A DNA stretch of 64,000 nt from positions 3,038,001-3,102,000 of the forward strand of contig NZ_CP115300.1 in assembly GCF_027625935.1 (NCBI RefSeq), read 5' to 3'. This document shows positions 1 to 8,015 of this stretch, one piece after another; the stretch's first letter is position 1, and the number at the start of each line of letters is the position of its first letter. Made by a program: the position numbers and the translations under genes. Under the pieces are notes generated by a model. The model was not told the DNA's origin. It did not search any database and saw nothing but the letters and a program-made list of their open reading frames with translations. This DNA comes from Streptomyces camelliae. Lineage in GTDB: Bacteria > Actinomycetota > Actinomycetes > Streptomycetales > Streptomycetaceae.

Positions 1-155
1 AAAATGCGCAGAAATCCCCCTCTGAGCGTGCGGTCGACACGCCCCCCGCCCCCTCCCCGGGGTCGCGATCATCCTGTCAGGCCAGGCTGTTTTACGAAAG
101 TCATATCGGCGCTTTAGTTGCCCTTTTGAGAGCAGGGGGGCGAGTGCAGGACAGA

Positions 156-193
156 ACTGTGCCCCGCCGAGTCGGTACTCGGCGGGGCACAGT
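156..193. terminator. Long perfect hairpin, terminator of the DUF6230 operon
   Basis: Two perfectly complementary 16-bp arms (156-171 and 178-193) enclose a 6-nt loop. The hairpin lies 36 nt beyond the stop of the leftward gene ending at 229, so it most likely terminates that operon. No T-tract follows, as is common in Streptomyces. Bases 1-155 to its left hold no gene or site that I can support. Confidence 0.8.
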
Positions 194-228
194 CCCTTTG
201 CGGCTCCCGAACGGGCTTGTGCGACCGG

Positions 229-1602
229 TCAGTTGTCGGTCGTGTACACGTGCATGCCGGGCACGTGCAGGTTGCCGCCGAACTGGGCCGCCTGGACCAC
301 CTTCACGTTGGTGAAGTAGATCAGCGGGATGTTCAGCGGAGGCGGGCTGTCGGGGCTGAACGTCACCGGGATCAGTCCGAACAGGTTGCCCGAGATGCTC
401 TCCGTGTACATCGTCGTGGAGCCGCCGGTGATGGTGGACGTCGACCCCTTGGACGCCTGCACGTGGTAAGTCTTGCCGGACAGCTTGTCGTTGACCGTCT
501 GGTGCAGGTCCCCGATGTCCGTGCCGCCGGAGATGACGTACTTCAGCACCTTCTTCGTGGTGCCGTCGGCCTTCTTCACCTCGACGATGCCCTGGTAGTC
601 GGCGCCCTTGAGCAACAGGGAGCTGGCGTTGAGGTACCAGGGGTCGTCCGCCACCGGCACCTTGTTGTCGACGCCGCTCGTGTCGGTCGTGGCCGCCGGG
701 CAGTCGGTCGCCGGGGCGGAGGAGCTCGCGGACGGGCTCGGGGTGGCCGATCCGGCCGCGTCCTTGACCGTCTTCGTGGCGTCCCCGGCCGCCTTGGAGA
801 CCGTGTCGGTGGTCTTCTTCACCGTGTCGGTGACCGTCTTGCCGGTGTGGGAGACGGTGTCCTTGACGGTGTCGGTCAGCTTGGACCCCGAGGACCCGGA
901 CGCCGACGAGGCCGACGGGGACGACGCGTCCTTGGACGCGCTCACCGACGGGCTCGCGGACGGCGTGGGGCTCGTGGCGGAGCTGGAGTCGCCGCCGAGG
1001 AGGCCGCCGAGCGTGTCGCCGATGGTTCCCAGCAGCCCGCCGCCGCTCTTGGACGCGGACGCCGACGGCGACGGCGACGGCGTACCGCTGCCCGAACCCG
1101 AGGAGCCGGAGCCGGAACCCGAGCCGGACGAGCCCGAGCCGGACGAGCCGGAGGGCGCGGTCGGCGTCGGACTCGCCTTGTCGCCGGAACCTGAATCCGA
1201 CGAAGAGGACGAGCCCGTGCCCGTGTCCTTGCCGTCCTTCGCGCCGGTGCTCGCCGAGGGCGACGGCGTCGCCGAGTCGGACGCGCTCGGCGAGGCGGAC
1301 GGCGACGGCGAGGACGAGCTGTCCTTGCTGCCGTCCAGCTGCTTGACGCAGTCCTTGTACTCGGCGGCCGACAGGCTCTTCGACGGGGACGGGCTGCTGC
1401 CGTTGCCGGCGGCGAGCGCCAGCGAGGACGTGAAGCCCATGCCCATCAGCACCGCGGTCGGCATCGCCACGGACGCTATCGCCTTGCCGGCCGGCATGTG
1501 GAACCTGGTGAACAGCGGCTTTCTGGGGGCCGCGTGGCGGGGCCCGGTTCTCGCGCGGGACCCGTCCACATCGGTCCCGCGGGTCACCTCGTCAGCCGGC
1601 AC
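229..1602 (-). CDS. Exported Ser/Pro/Asp-rich protein of unknown function
   Basis: A 457-residue protein of unknown function. The GTG at 1602 is chosen because GGGAGG sits 5 nt upstream and the start overlaps the preceding stop by 11 nt. A basic stretch is followed by a hydrophobic segment (about residues 38-60, ending SSLALA) that looks like a signal peptide or anchor. Next comes a long low-complexity region (about 65-300) rich in Ser, Pro, Thr, Gly and Asp/Lys, as in cell-wall-spanning linkers. The last 150 residues are more ordered, alternating polar and hydrophobic positions, and are probably the folded extracellular domain. It is the last gene of an operon with DUF6114 and DUF6230 proteins. 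Function is not recognisable; surface or envelope location is inferred. Confidence 0.75.
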   Translation of the reverse strand: MPADEVTRGTDVDGSRARTGPRHAAPRKPLFTRFHMPAGKAIASVAMPTAVLMGMGFTSSLALAAGNGSSPSPSKSLSAAEYKDCVKQLDGSKDSSSSPSPSASPSASDSATPSPSASTGAKDGKDTGTGSSSSSDSGSGDKASPTPTAPSGSSGSGSSGSGSGSGSSGSGSGTPSPSPSASASKSGGGLLGTIGDTLGGLLGGDSSSATSPTPSASPSVSASKDASSPSASSASGSSGSKLTDTVKDTVSHTGKTVTDTVKKTTDTVSKAAGDATKTVKDAAGSATPSPSASSSAPATDCPAATTDTSGVDNKVPVADDPWYLNASSLLLKGADYQGIVEVKKADGTTKKVLKYVISGGTDIGDLHQTVNDKLSGKTYHVQASKGSTSTITGGSTTMYTESISGNLFGLIPVTFSPDSPPPLNIPLIYFTNVKVVQAAQFGGNLHVPGMHVYTTDN

Positions 1603-2146
1603 TGTGCCTCCCGTTCGCCCCGTTGGCCGGGCTCGTTCCTGACAGGTCGTTCGACGCACTCGCCGGTTCGGTGCCCTGGTGGGGCAGCGCGGCCTCGGGA
1701 GCACCGTCCTCGCCCGGCACGGCCGTGGCCGGCGGCTGCGGCTCCTGCTGCTTGCCAGGCGCCCAGGCGATGGCCATCGCCCCACCGATCATCGAGAACA
1801 GGAAGCCGACGATGAAGCCGCCGATGTTGGACATCGGAATGGACACCAGGGCCAGCAGAATCGACGCGACGCCTGCGAAGACCCGGACGTGCTGCTGGAA
1901 CCAGAGGGTGATGCCGAGCACGATGAGCAGCACACCGATGATCAGGGAACTGGAGCCGCCGGGTGTCCCCATCGTCATCGTGAGGTGGCCCAGGTGCAGG
2001 TGTGCGTACGGGAAGTACAGGATGAGAAAGCCGCCGAACACGACGAACAGCCCGGCCCAGAACGGACGGGTGCCCCGCCAGGCGCGGAACTGCAGCCTCC
2101 GGCGGGTGAACTGGCCAGGTGCGGCGGCAGGAGTCTCGGCGCTCAT
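1592..2146 (-). CDS. DUF6114 integral membrane protein
   Basis: A 184-residue protein starting MSAETPAA at the ATG at 2146, with AGGGAG 10 nt upstream. Residues ~20-130 contain about four hydrophobic segments, including FWAGLFVVFGGFLILYF and SLIIGVLLIVLGITLWF. A polar Pro/Ala/Glu-rich tail follows. It resembles the actinobacterial DUF6114 family, usually encoded beside DUF6230. It lies between the DUF6230 gene and the Ser/Pro-rich exported protein gene and overlaps the latter by 11 nt, so the three are probably cotranscribed and may form one envelope complex. No enzymatic motif is visible. Confidence 0.8.
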   Translation of the reverse strand: MSAETPAAAPGQFTRRRLQFRAWRGTRPFWAGLFVVFGGFLILYFPYAHLHLGHLTMTMGTPGGSSSLIIGVLLIVLGITLWFQQHVRVFAGVASILLALVSIPMSNIGGFIVGFLFSMIGGAMAIAWAPGKQQEPQPPATAVPGEDGAPEAALPHQGTEPASASNDLSGTSPANGANGRHSAG

Positions 2147-2222
2147 GGAAAACAGCTCCCTGGTGCGGCGTTGCTGTGGTGGTGATGTGTGCCGCGCGTG
2201 AAGGCGCACGGCCGATGAGGGA

Positions 2223-2255
2223 ACGGGCGGGGGCGCCGTCGGCTCCCCCGCCCGT
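2223..2255. terminator. Intercistronic hairpin, possible attenuator
   Basis: A 15-bp stem with one mismatch (arms 2223-2237 and 2241-2255) and a 3-nt loop lies just after the stop of the DUF6230 gene and before the DUF6114 gene. It could partially terminate transcription or stabilise the upstream message, giving unequal amounts of the two proteins. Confidence 0.55.
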
Positions 2256-2265
2256 CACAGAGTGC

Positions 2266-2898
2266 TTAGTAGCACTCCTTGGCATCCGTCGAGATCGACA
2301 TGTGCAGACCACTGAGCTTGAAGGTTCCTGCCGTGGTGGCCCACGCCGTCTGCTTCACACCGGTCAGCGAGGCGTGGTCCGCCTCCTGGGCGAACCCGTA
2401 CGGGTTCGTCTTGTCGCCCTGCTTGATCCCCGGACCCTTGTGCGAGTCCACGGCGGCGACACCGATGTTGATGTTGGTGAACGTCGCGTCGGCGCTGAGG
2501 TCGTCAAGGTCGATGTACAGCTTGCTGGCCTCGACCGGCTTGCCGTTGCCACCCGCCTTGAGGATCAGGCTGACCTTCCCGAAGATCGGGACGTCCGGGG
2601 TGACCACCGACTGGCACAGGTTGGTGATGGTCGCGTCGTTGAACGCCGAGACCGCCACCGGGCGGACCGTTTTGTCACCGGCGAGCGTGTAGCCCGAGTC
2701 GACGGCCCCGTACTGGACGAAGCCGTTGCCTTCGAGCGAGTCCGCCGTGACCTTGAACTGCTGACCCGAAACGCTGAACGAAGCTGCGAGAGCGCCCTGC
2801 GCGAGGGCGACACCTATCGCGGCCGTCGCGGCGACGCTGGGCACCATGACCACAGCGAACCGCTTCCATCTGGTCCCGCCACGCACCTGGGACTCCAT
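2266..2898 (-). CDS. DUF6230 family exported protein
   Basis: A 210-residue protein. The ATG at 2898 is preceded by GGAGG at ideal spacing. Residues ~10-36 (RWKRFAVVMVPSVAATAAIG and the following Ala-rich stretch ending ALAA) form a signal peptide or anchor. The remainder is beta-rich with LEGNGFVQYGAVDSG, and two cysteines (in NLCQSVV and near the C-terminus in KECY) could form a disulfide outside the cell. This matches the actinobacterial DUF6230 family, which has no established function. It is the first gene of the leftward operon, with a 620-bp upstream region holding three palindromes. Confidence 0.8.
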   Translation of the reverse strand: MESQVRGGTRWKRFAVVMVPSVAATAAIGVALAQGALAASFSVSGQQFKVTADSLEGNGFVQYGAVDSGYTLAGDKTVRPVAVSAFNDATITNLCQSVVTPDVPIFGKVSLILKAGGNGKPVEASKLYIDLDDLSADATFTNINIGVAAVDSHKGPGIKQGDKTNPYGFAQEADHASLTGVKQTAWATTAGTFKLSGLHMSISTDAKECY

Positions 2899-3274
2899 AT
2901 TTCCTCCTTCTCGGACGTACATCTCCTGGCTCGGAATCGCCACCGACAGCGGCTCAGCCGGGCAGGGATGGGAGAAGTGCTACGTCCTCGGAAGGGGAGC
3001 GCCTGCGCTCGTCAGGCGCGAACCGCACCTCGATCACCGGCGATCACCCCCGAGCGACAACCACTGGTCGCGCCTGACACGCATCACGCACAACCTTGCT
3101 GGACAGGCTTCGCCGGCCGGCGAAGACCCCCCTGCCCAAGAGCCGGCGCCACTGCCGCCGGCTCTGCTCGGTGGGGACCCAGATTCTCCCGCGACCCAAC
3201 CGGCTGTCGGGGTACGGGAATGGACCGAGCGTCGCCGATCGTGGTGCATTCTCGGCCCGGACACAAGGGGCTTC

Positions 3275-3447
3275 GTTACTGGGTAGTAACGGCCGGATAA
3301 CCGGAGGACGACCGACCGGTCTCGGAGTGCGACGCACGGTCGCAACTCTGGGCAGAGCAAAGCCGTTGATCACTGGACGAAACCAGACAGATCAACGGCC
3401 CTGATTTACTCGGAGTAACAGCAACCGCGATTACCAAGATTTGGTAA
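3275..3447. promoter_or_regulatory. Cluster of three short palindromes upstream of the DUF6230 operon
   Basis: The 622-bp gene-free stretch 2899-3520 contains three palindromes in 173 bp: GTTACT-gggt-AGTAAC at 3275-3290, TTACT-cgg-AGTAA at 3406-3418, and TTACCAA-gat-TTGGTAA at 3431-3447. The first two share TTACT/AGTAA half-sites and look like operators for a dimeric regulator, for example TetR type. They lie 380-550 bp upstream of the DUF6230 start and 3' of the thioredoxin-TPR gene. The cognate regulator is unknown. I see no gene in the rest of this stretch. Confidence 0.5.
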
Positions 3448-3520
3448 AGCGCTGCCGCCCTGACGTCTCGTCGGCAAATCTTTCACCCCGGCATCACAAG
3501 CCGTGGCGTTTAGTGACTGG

Positions 3521-4492
3521 TCAGAACAGCGCCCGAGCCAGCGCCCGGCGCGCCCCGACCACCCGCGGGTCCTCGGGGCCCACGACCTCGAACAGCTCCA
3601 GCAGCCGCACCCGCACCCGGTCGCGGTCGTCGCCCGCTGTGCGCCGCACGGCGTCGATCAGGCGCCCGAAGGCGTCCTCGACATGCCCGCCGACCAGATC
3701 CAGGTCGGCGGCGGCGATCTGCGCGTCGGCGTCGGCCGGCTTGTCGGCGGCCTCCTGACGCACCTTCTGCGGGTCGAAGCCCTGGACCCGCTGCAGCAGC
3801 TCGGCCTGCGCCAGACCGAGCTTGGCCTCGGGGTGGGCCGGGTCGTCGGCCAGCACGTTCTTGTAGGCCTGCACCGCGCCGGCCAGGTCACCGGCGTCCA
3901 GGGCGTCGGCGGCGGCGTTCAGCGCCGCGTCGTACGGCCCCGCCTGCTCCTGCGCGGGCGCCGCCTGGCCCGGCTGGGCGTCCGGGTCGACCGTCAGGCC
4001 GGTGAGCCCGAACCGCTGCTCGGCGACCTGCACCAGCTGGTCCAGGGTCTGCCGGATCTGCTGCTCGCCGGCCGCGCCCTGGAACAGCGGCAGCGCCTGC
4101 CCGGCGACGACGGCGAACACCGCCGGGATGCCCTGCACCCCGAACTGCTGCATCAGCATCTGATTGGCGTCGACGTCGATCTTGGCGAGGAGGAAGCGCC
4201 CGTTGTACTCGACGGCCAGCCGCTCAAGGACCGGGCTCAGCTGCTTGCAGGGCTGACACCACTCGGCCCAGAAGTCGATGACGACGGGAACCTCGGCGGA
4301 GCGCTGAAGGACGTCCCGCTCGAATCCGGCCTCGTCGACGTCGATGACGAGATCGGCCGGGGCGACGGCCCCCGTACCGCCCTGCCGGGCGGCTTCGGCG
4401 CGCGTCTGCTCGGCCTTGGCCTTGGCCTCCTGGGCCGCCTTCACCGCGGCGAGGTCGACGACGCCGCTCATGGACATGTTCCGTGGCTGCAT
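3521..4492 (-). CDS. Thioredoxin-fold protein with TPR tail (CnoX/YbbN-like)
   Basis: A 323-residue cytoplasmic protein. The ATG at 4492 follows GGGGGAGG with 8-nt spacing. A charged N-terminal extension (to residue ~45) leads into a thioredoxin domain (about 50-155) with the active site WCQPCK, Cys79 and Cys82. A linker rich in Gln, Ala and Pro follows, then an alpha-helical TPR-like region (about 205-323, with DALDAGDLAGAVQAYKNVLA). This architecture matches the YbbN/CnoX co-chaperone family, in which the TPR part binds clients or chaperonin. Unlike E. coli CnoX, which lacks one active-site Cys, both Cys are present, so true oxidoreductase activity is plausible. The gene is divergent from the tetR gene, with an operator-like palindrome between them. 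Confidence 0.9.
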   Translation of the reverse strand: MQPRNMSMSGVVDLAAVKAAQEAKAKAEQTRAEAARQGGTGAVAPADLVIDVDEAGFERDVLQRSAEVPVVIDFWAEWCQPCKQLSPVLERLAVEYNGRFLLAKIDVDANQMLMQQFGVQGIPAVFAVVAGQALPLFQGAAGEQQIRQTLDQLVQVAEQRFGLTGLTVDPDAQPGQAAPAQEQAGPYDAALNAAADALDAGDLAGAVQAYKNVLADDPAHPEAKLGLAQAELLQRVQGFDPQKVRQEAADKPADADAQIAAADLDLVGGHVEDAFGRLIDAVRRTAGDDRDRVRVRLLELFEVVGPEDPRVVGARRALARALF

Positions 4493-4602
4493 GCGTCTAT
4501 CCTCCCCCGTTCCCGCCCCTGAATGAAAAAGTCGTGCGCCGGGGCGCCGGGTCCCCACCCCACGCCTCGTGATCGCGCCCGTGTACGTCCGTCACGAGCT
4601 TT

Positions 4603-4619
4603 CGCTACGACTCGTAGCG
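4603..4619. promoter_or_regulatory. Perfect 17-bp palindrome, likely TetR operator
   Basis: CGCTACGA and TCGTAGCG flank a single central C. The site lies in the 210-bp space between the divergent thioredoxin-TPR gene (start 4492) and the tetR gene (start 4703). Location and symmetry suggest it is the autoregulatory operator of the adjacent TetR protein, possibly also controlling the thioredoxin gene. Confidence 0.65.
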
Positions 4620-4702
4620 TAATGCCATGCGGACCCCGCGCGACACCACACCCCGGTGATCTCCCTCACGACACCACAGGACCCGCCGGTTATGGTCGGG
4701 GG

Positions 4703-5320
4703 ATGCAGAGCCGCACCCCCGCCAGCCGTACCGGGCGCCCGCGCAGCGCCGCCGCGGACGCCGCGATCCTGGCCGCGACCCGGGAGGCACTGGTGGAGCT
4801 GGGCTGGTCCAAGCTCACGCTGGGAGACGTGGCGACCCGGGCGGGGGTGGCGAAGACGACCCTCTACCGCCGCTGGGCCGGCAAGAACGAACTCGTGGTC
4901 GACGCGGTGGCGGAACTCTTCGACGAGCTGGAACTGCCCGACCGCGGCAGCCTGGCCGCCGACATCGAGGGTGTCGTCCTGCAGTTCGCGGCGATCCTCG
5001 CCCGCCCGGAGGCCAGGAGCGGCCTGATGGCGGTGGTCGCCGAGGCCACCCGCGACGACGCCCTGCGCGAGCGCATCCGCCGCTCCATCGTGCAGCGCCA
5101 GATGCGGCTGGTCCTCCAGGGCCGCGCGCGGGCACAGAAAAGGGGCGAACTCCCGCCGGAACCCGATCCGCGGGAGGCCGCCCGCACGGTGGACCTCATC
5201 TTCGACATGGTGGCGGGCGCGGTGGTGCACCGCACCCTGGTGAGCGGCAAGGCGGCGGACGAGGAGTGGGTACGCAGCTTCACGCGCGTGCTGCTGGGCG
5301 GCCTGGCCTCGTCCGCCTGA
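4703..5320 (+). CDS. TetR/AcrR family transcriptional regulator
   Basis: A 205-residue regulator. The ATG at 4703 follows GGGGG. An N-terminal helix-turn-helix lies at about residues 35-58 (LGDVATRAGVAKTTLYRRW), followed by KNELVVDAVAELF, the standard TetR DNA-binding unit. The C-terminal ligand-binding part contains the MVAGAVVHR stretch of the TetR_C_11-like group. The upstream palindrome at 4603-4619 is a natural operator. The gene converges on icmA, with only 6 bp between the two stop codons. Ligand unknown; the neighbouring icmA makes an acyl-CoA ligand possible, but that is only inference. Confidence 0.9.
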   Translation: MQSRTPASRTGRPRSAAADAAILAATREALVELGWSKLTLGDVATRAGVAKTTLYRRWAGKNELVVDAVAELFDELELPDRGSLAADIEGVVLQFAAILARPEARSGLMAVVAEATRDDALRERIRRSIVQRQMRLVLQGRARAQKRGELPPEPDPREAARTVDLIFDMVAGAVVHRTLVSGKAADEEWVRSFTRVLLGGLASSA

Positions 5321-5326
5321 CCTCGC

Positions 5327-7027
5327 TCAGAAGCCCGCCGGCTCCGTATAGACCCCCCACTCGTCCCGCAGCACCCCGCAGATCTCGCCCAGCGTCGCCT
5401 CGGCGCGTACGGCGTCCAGCATCGGCTCGATCATGTTGCCGCCCGACCGGGCCGCACCCAGCATGGCGTCCAGCGCGGAGCGCACCGCGGACTCGTCCCG
5501 CGCCGCCTTCCGGGCCCCGAGCACCCTCACCTGCTCCCGCTCCACCTCATGGCTGACCCGCAGGATCTCCAGGTCCCCGGTGACCGAGCCGGTGTGGACG
5601 TTGACGCCCACGACCCGCTTGTCGCCCTTCTCCAGCGCCTGCTGGTAGCGGAAGGCGGACTCGGCGATCTCGCCGGTGAACCAGCCGTCCTCGATCCCGC
5701 GCAGGATCCCGGAAGTGATCGGCCCGATCGGGTGCCGCCCGTCCGGGTGAGCCCGGAGCCCCCGCTCCTTTATCTGGTCGAAGATCTTCTCCGCGTCCGC
5801 CTCGATCCGGTCCGTCAGCTGCTCGACGAACCACGAACCCCCCAGCGGATCCGCCACGTTGGCGACGCCGGTCTCCTCCATCAGCACCTGCTGCGTGCGC
5901 AGCGCGATCTCCGCGGCCTGCTCGCTCGGCAGCGCGAGGGTCTCGTCCAGGGCGTTGGTGTGCAGCGAGTTGGTCCCGCCGAGCACGGCCGCCAGCGCCT
6001 CCACGGCCGTACGCACCACGTTGTTGTACGGCTGCTGCGCGGTCAGCGAGACACCGGCCGTCTGCGTGTGGAAGCGCAGCCACTGGGCCTTCTCGGACTT
6101 CGCCCCGTACACGTCCCGCATCCACCGTGCCCAGATGCGCCGGGCCGCACGGAACTTGGCGATCTCCTCGAAGAAGTCGACGTGCGCATCGAAGAAGAAG
6201 GACAGACCGGGCGCGAACACATCCACGTCCAGCCCGCGGCTGAGCCCCAGCTCGACGTACCCGAACCCGTCCGCGAGCGTGTACGCCAGCTCCTGCGCGG
6301 CCGTCGCGCCCGCCTCGCGGATGTGGTAGCCGGAGACGGACAGCGGCTTGTAGGCGGGGATGCCGGCCGCGCAGTACTCCATGAGGTCGCCGATCAGGCG
6401 CAGATGGGGCTCGGGCTGGAAGAGCCACTCCTTCTGCGCGATGTACTCCTTGAAGATGTCGGTCTGGAGCGTGCCGTTGAGGACCGACGGGTCCACGCCC
6501 TGGCGCTCGGCGGCGACCAGGTACATGCAGAAGACGGGTACGGCGGGCCCGCTGATGGTCATGGAGGTCGTGACGTCACCGAGCGGGATGTCCTTGAACA
6601 GGACCTCCATGTCGGCGGCGGAGTCGATGGCGACCCCGCAGTGCCCGACCTCGCCGAGCGAGCGCGGGTCGTCGGAGTCGCGGCCCATGAGCGTCGGCAT
6701 GTCGAAGGCGACGGAGAGCCCGCCACCACCGTTGCCGAGAATCATCTTGTACCGCTCATTGGTCTGCTCGGCGTTGCCGAACCCGGCGAACTGCCGGATC
6801 GTCCAGGTACGGCCGCGGTAGCCGGTCGGATGGAGCCCGCGCGTGAAGGGGTACTCCCCGGGCCAGCCGATCCGCTCGAATCCCTCGTACGTGTCGCCCG
6901 GTCGGGGCCCGTACACCGGCTCCACGGGGTCGCCGGAGAGCGTGGTGAAATCTGCGTCCCGCTTGCGGGCCGCGTCGTAGCGGGCCTGCCAGCGGCGGCG
7001 GCCCTCCTCGATGGCGTGAGCGTCCAT
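5327..7027 (-). CDS. icmA: Isobutyryl-CoA mutase large subunit
   Basis: A 566-residue protein, the length of characterised Streptomyces IcmA. It catalyses the reversible rearrangement of isobutyryl-CoA and n-butyryl-CoA with the adenosylcobalamin-binding small subunit IcmB, linking valine catabolism to butyryl-CoA and polyketide extender units. Residues 70-110 ([10 protein letters not shown], then GFGNAEQTN) and 185-200 ([17 protein letters not shown]) are the acyl-CoA-mutase substrate motifs. At the two discriminating positions it has Phe80 and Gln198, the isobutyryl-CoA mutase pair, instead of the Tyr/Arg of methylmalonyl-CoA mutase. No B12-binding DxHxxG domain is present, so IcmB must be encoded elsewhere. 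The ATG at 7027 has a poor RBS, and a large palindrome begins only 9 nt upstream. Confidence 0.95.
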   Translation of the reverse strand: MDAHAIEEGRRRWQARYDAARKRDADFTTLSGDPVEPVYGPRPGDTYEGFERIGWPGEYPFTRGLHPTGYRGRTWTIRQFAGFGNAEQTNERYKMILGNGGGGLSVAFDMPTLMGRDSDDPRSLGEVGHCGVAIDSAADMEVLFKDIPLGDVTTSMTISGPAVPVFCMYLVAAERQGVDPSVLNGTLQTDIFKEYIAQKEWLFQPEPHLRLIGDLMEYCAAGIPAYKPLSVSGYHIREAGATAAQELAYTLADGFGYVELGLSRGLDVDVFAPGLSFFFDAHVDFFEEIAKFRAARRIWARWMRDVYGAKSEKAQWLRFHTQTAGVSLTAQQPYNNVVRTAVEALAAVLGGTNSLHTNALDETLALPSEQAAEIALRTQQVLMEETGVANVADPLGGSWFVEQLTDRIEADAEKIFDQIKERGLRAHPDGRHPIGPITSGILRGIEDGWFTGEIAESAFRYQQALEKGDKRVVGVNVHTGSVTGDLEILRVSHEVEREQVRVLGARKAARDESAVRSALDAMLGAARSGGNMIEPMLDAVRAEATLGEICGVLRDEWGVYTEPAGF

Positions 7028-7035
7028 ACACTCGA

Positions 7036-7059
7036 ATTTACTTGGACGTCCTAGTAAAT
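7036..7059. promoter_or_regulatory. 24-bp near-perfect palindrome abutting icmA start
   Basis: Arms ATTTACT and AGTAAAT flank a symmetric GGACGTCC core, with one T on each side as the only mismatch. The element lies 9-32 nt upstream of the icmA ATG, where a repressor would block the promoter or translation start. Its outer half-sites resemble the TTACT/AGTAA palindromes at 3275 and 3406, although spacing differs. The regulator is unknown. Confidence 0.6.
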
Positions 7060-7112
7060 GTCGATGGCAGACCGCCGTACGCACGCGTACGGCGGTGGGG
7101 TCGCCCGGTGTC

Positions 7113-7451
7113 TCAGGCCTTCGCGGCGGCCGGGACCTGGTCGGCGACCTTGGCCTCCAGCTCGCGGCTGATCCTGCGCTCGACGAAGAAAGCGGCGGTG
7201 GGGATCGTCCCGGCCAGCAGGACCCACAGCTGCCGGCCGACCGGCATCTTGGCCTTGGAGCCCAGGTCGAAGGCGACGACCAGGTAGACGACGTACAGCC
7301 AGCCGTGGGCGATGGCGACGACCCGGGTGACGTCGGCGGCACCGCTGATGTCCAGCCCGTACTTCGCGATCATGCTCAGGCACAGCAGTACCAGGAGGAC
7401 ACCGGTGGTGTAGGCCATGACGCGGTAGCGGGTCAGCACGCTTTTCTTCAT
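7113..7451 (-). CDS. DUF3817 integral membrane protein
   Basis: A 112-residue small membrane protein starting MKKSVLTRYRVM. It has three hydrophobic segments, including YTTGVLLVLLCLSMI and AHGWLYVVYLVVAFDL, and the C-terminal signature FFVERRISRE typical of DUF3817 (YdzA-like). A second, divergent copy lies at 9971-10321. Function unknown. The start is uncertain: an in-frame GTG at 7469 would add six residues, and neither has a good RBS. The gene is 43 bp downstream of the marR gene on the same strand. Confidence 0.85.
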   Translation of the reverse strand: MKKSVLTRYRVMAYTTGVLLVLLCLSMIAKYGLDISGAADVTRVVAIAHGWLYVVYLVVAFDLGSKAKMPVGRQLWVLLAGTIPTAAFFVERRISRELEAKVADQVPAAAKA

Positions 7452-7494
7452 GGAGTCGAGCGTAACCACCCGTTCCGGGAGATCTTGGCCGGGG

Positions 7495-8004
7495 TCAGTC
7501 CTCGTCGAAGTCGTGTGCCGCGATCCGCAGCGGACGGAGCATCGCGAAGATCTCCGTGCACTCCTCCGCGTCGTAGACGCCCAGCCCGAAGTCCATGGCC
7601 ATCAGGTCGCGGGTGGCCGCGTCGACCACCTCACGGCCCTTGTCGGTGATCACGGCGAGCGTGCCCCGGCCGTCGTTGGGGTTGGGCCGCCGGGCCACCA
7701 GACCGGACTTCACCAGGCGGTCCACGGTGTTCGTCACGGACGTGGGATGGACCATGAGCCGTTCACCGATCTTGGACATCGGCAGCTCACCGGCCTTGGA
7801 GAAGGTGAGCAGCACCAGGGCCTCGTAGCGCGCGAACGTGAGTCCGTACGGCTTGACGACCGCGTCCACCTCGGCCAGCAGGATCTGCTGGGCCCGCATG
7901 ATCGAGGTGATCGCGGCCATGGACGGCACGCTTCCCCAGCGCTGCTTCCAGAGCTCGTCGGCACGGGCGATGGGGTCGAACGGAAGACTGAGAGGCTTCG
8001 GCAC
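7495..8004 (-). CDS. MarR family transcriptional regulator
   Basis: A 169-residue winged-helix regulator starting at GTG 8004. The central part (about residues 45-120) carries the MarR fold: TFARYEALVLLTFS, the recognition-helix region KIGERLMVHPTSVTNTVDRL, and the wing RRPNPNDGRGTLAVITDKG. The N-terminal RADELWKQRWG is shared with actinobacterial MarR proteins near acyl-CoA genes. A CCGGT-catat-ACCGG inverted repeat at 8023-8037, about 20 nt before the start, could be its operator. It is followed by the DUF3817 gene in the same direction. Target genes and ligand are unknown. Confidence 0.9.
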   Translation of the reverse strand: MPKPLSLPFDPIARADELWKQRWGSVPSMAAITSIMRAQQILLAEVDAVVKPYGLTFARYEALVLLTFSKAGELPMSKIGERLMVHPTSVTNTVDRLVKSGLVARRPNPNDGRGTLAVITDKGREVVDAATRDLMAMDFGLGVYDAEECTEIFAMLRPLRIAAHDFDED

Positions 8005-8015
8005 GTCATCAGACC

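Noticed and set aside
608..1642. A 344-codon plus-strand frame opposite the Ser/Pro-rich exported protein
   Set aside because: It is acidic Pro/Glu/Asp low-complexity sequence that is the direct complement of the Ser/Gly/Ala codons. There is no signal or RBS.
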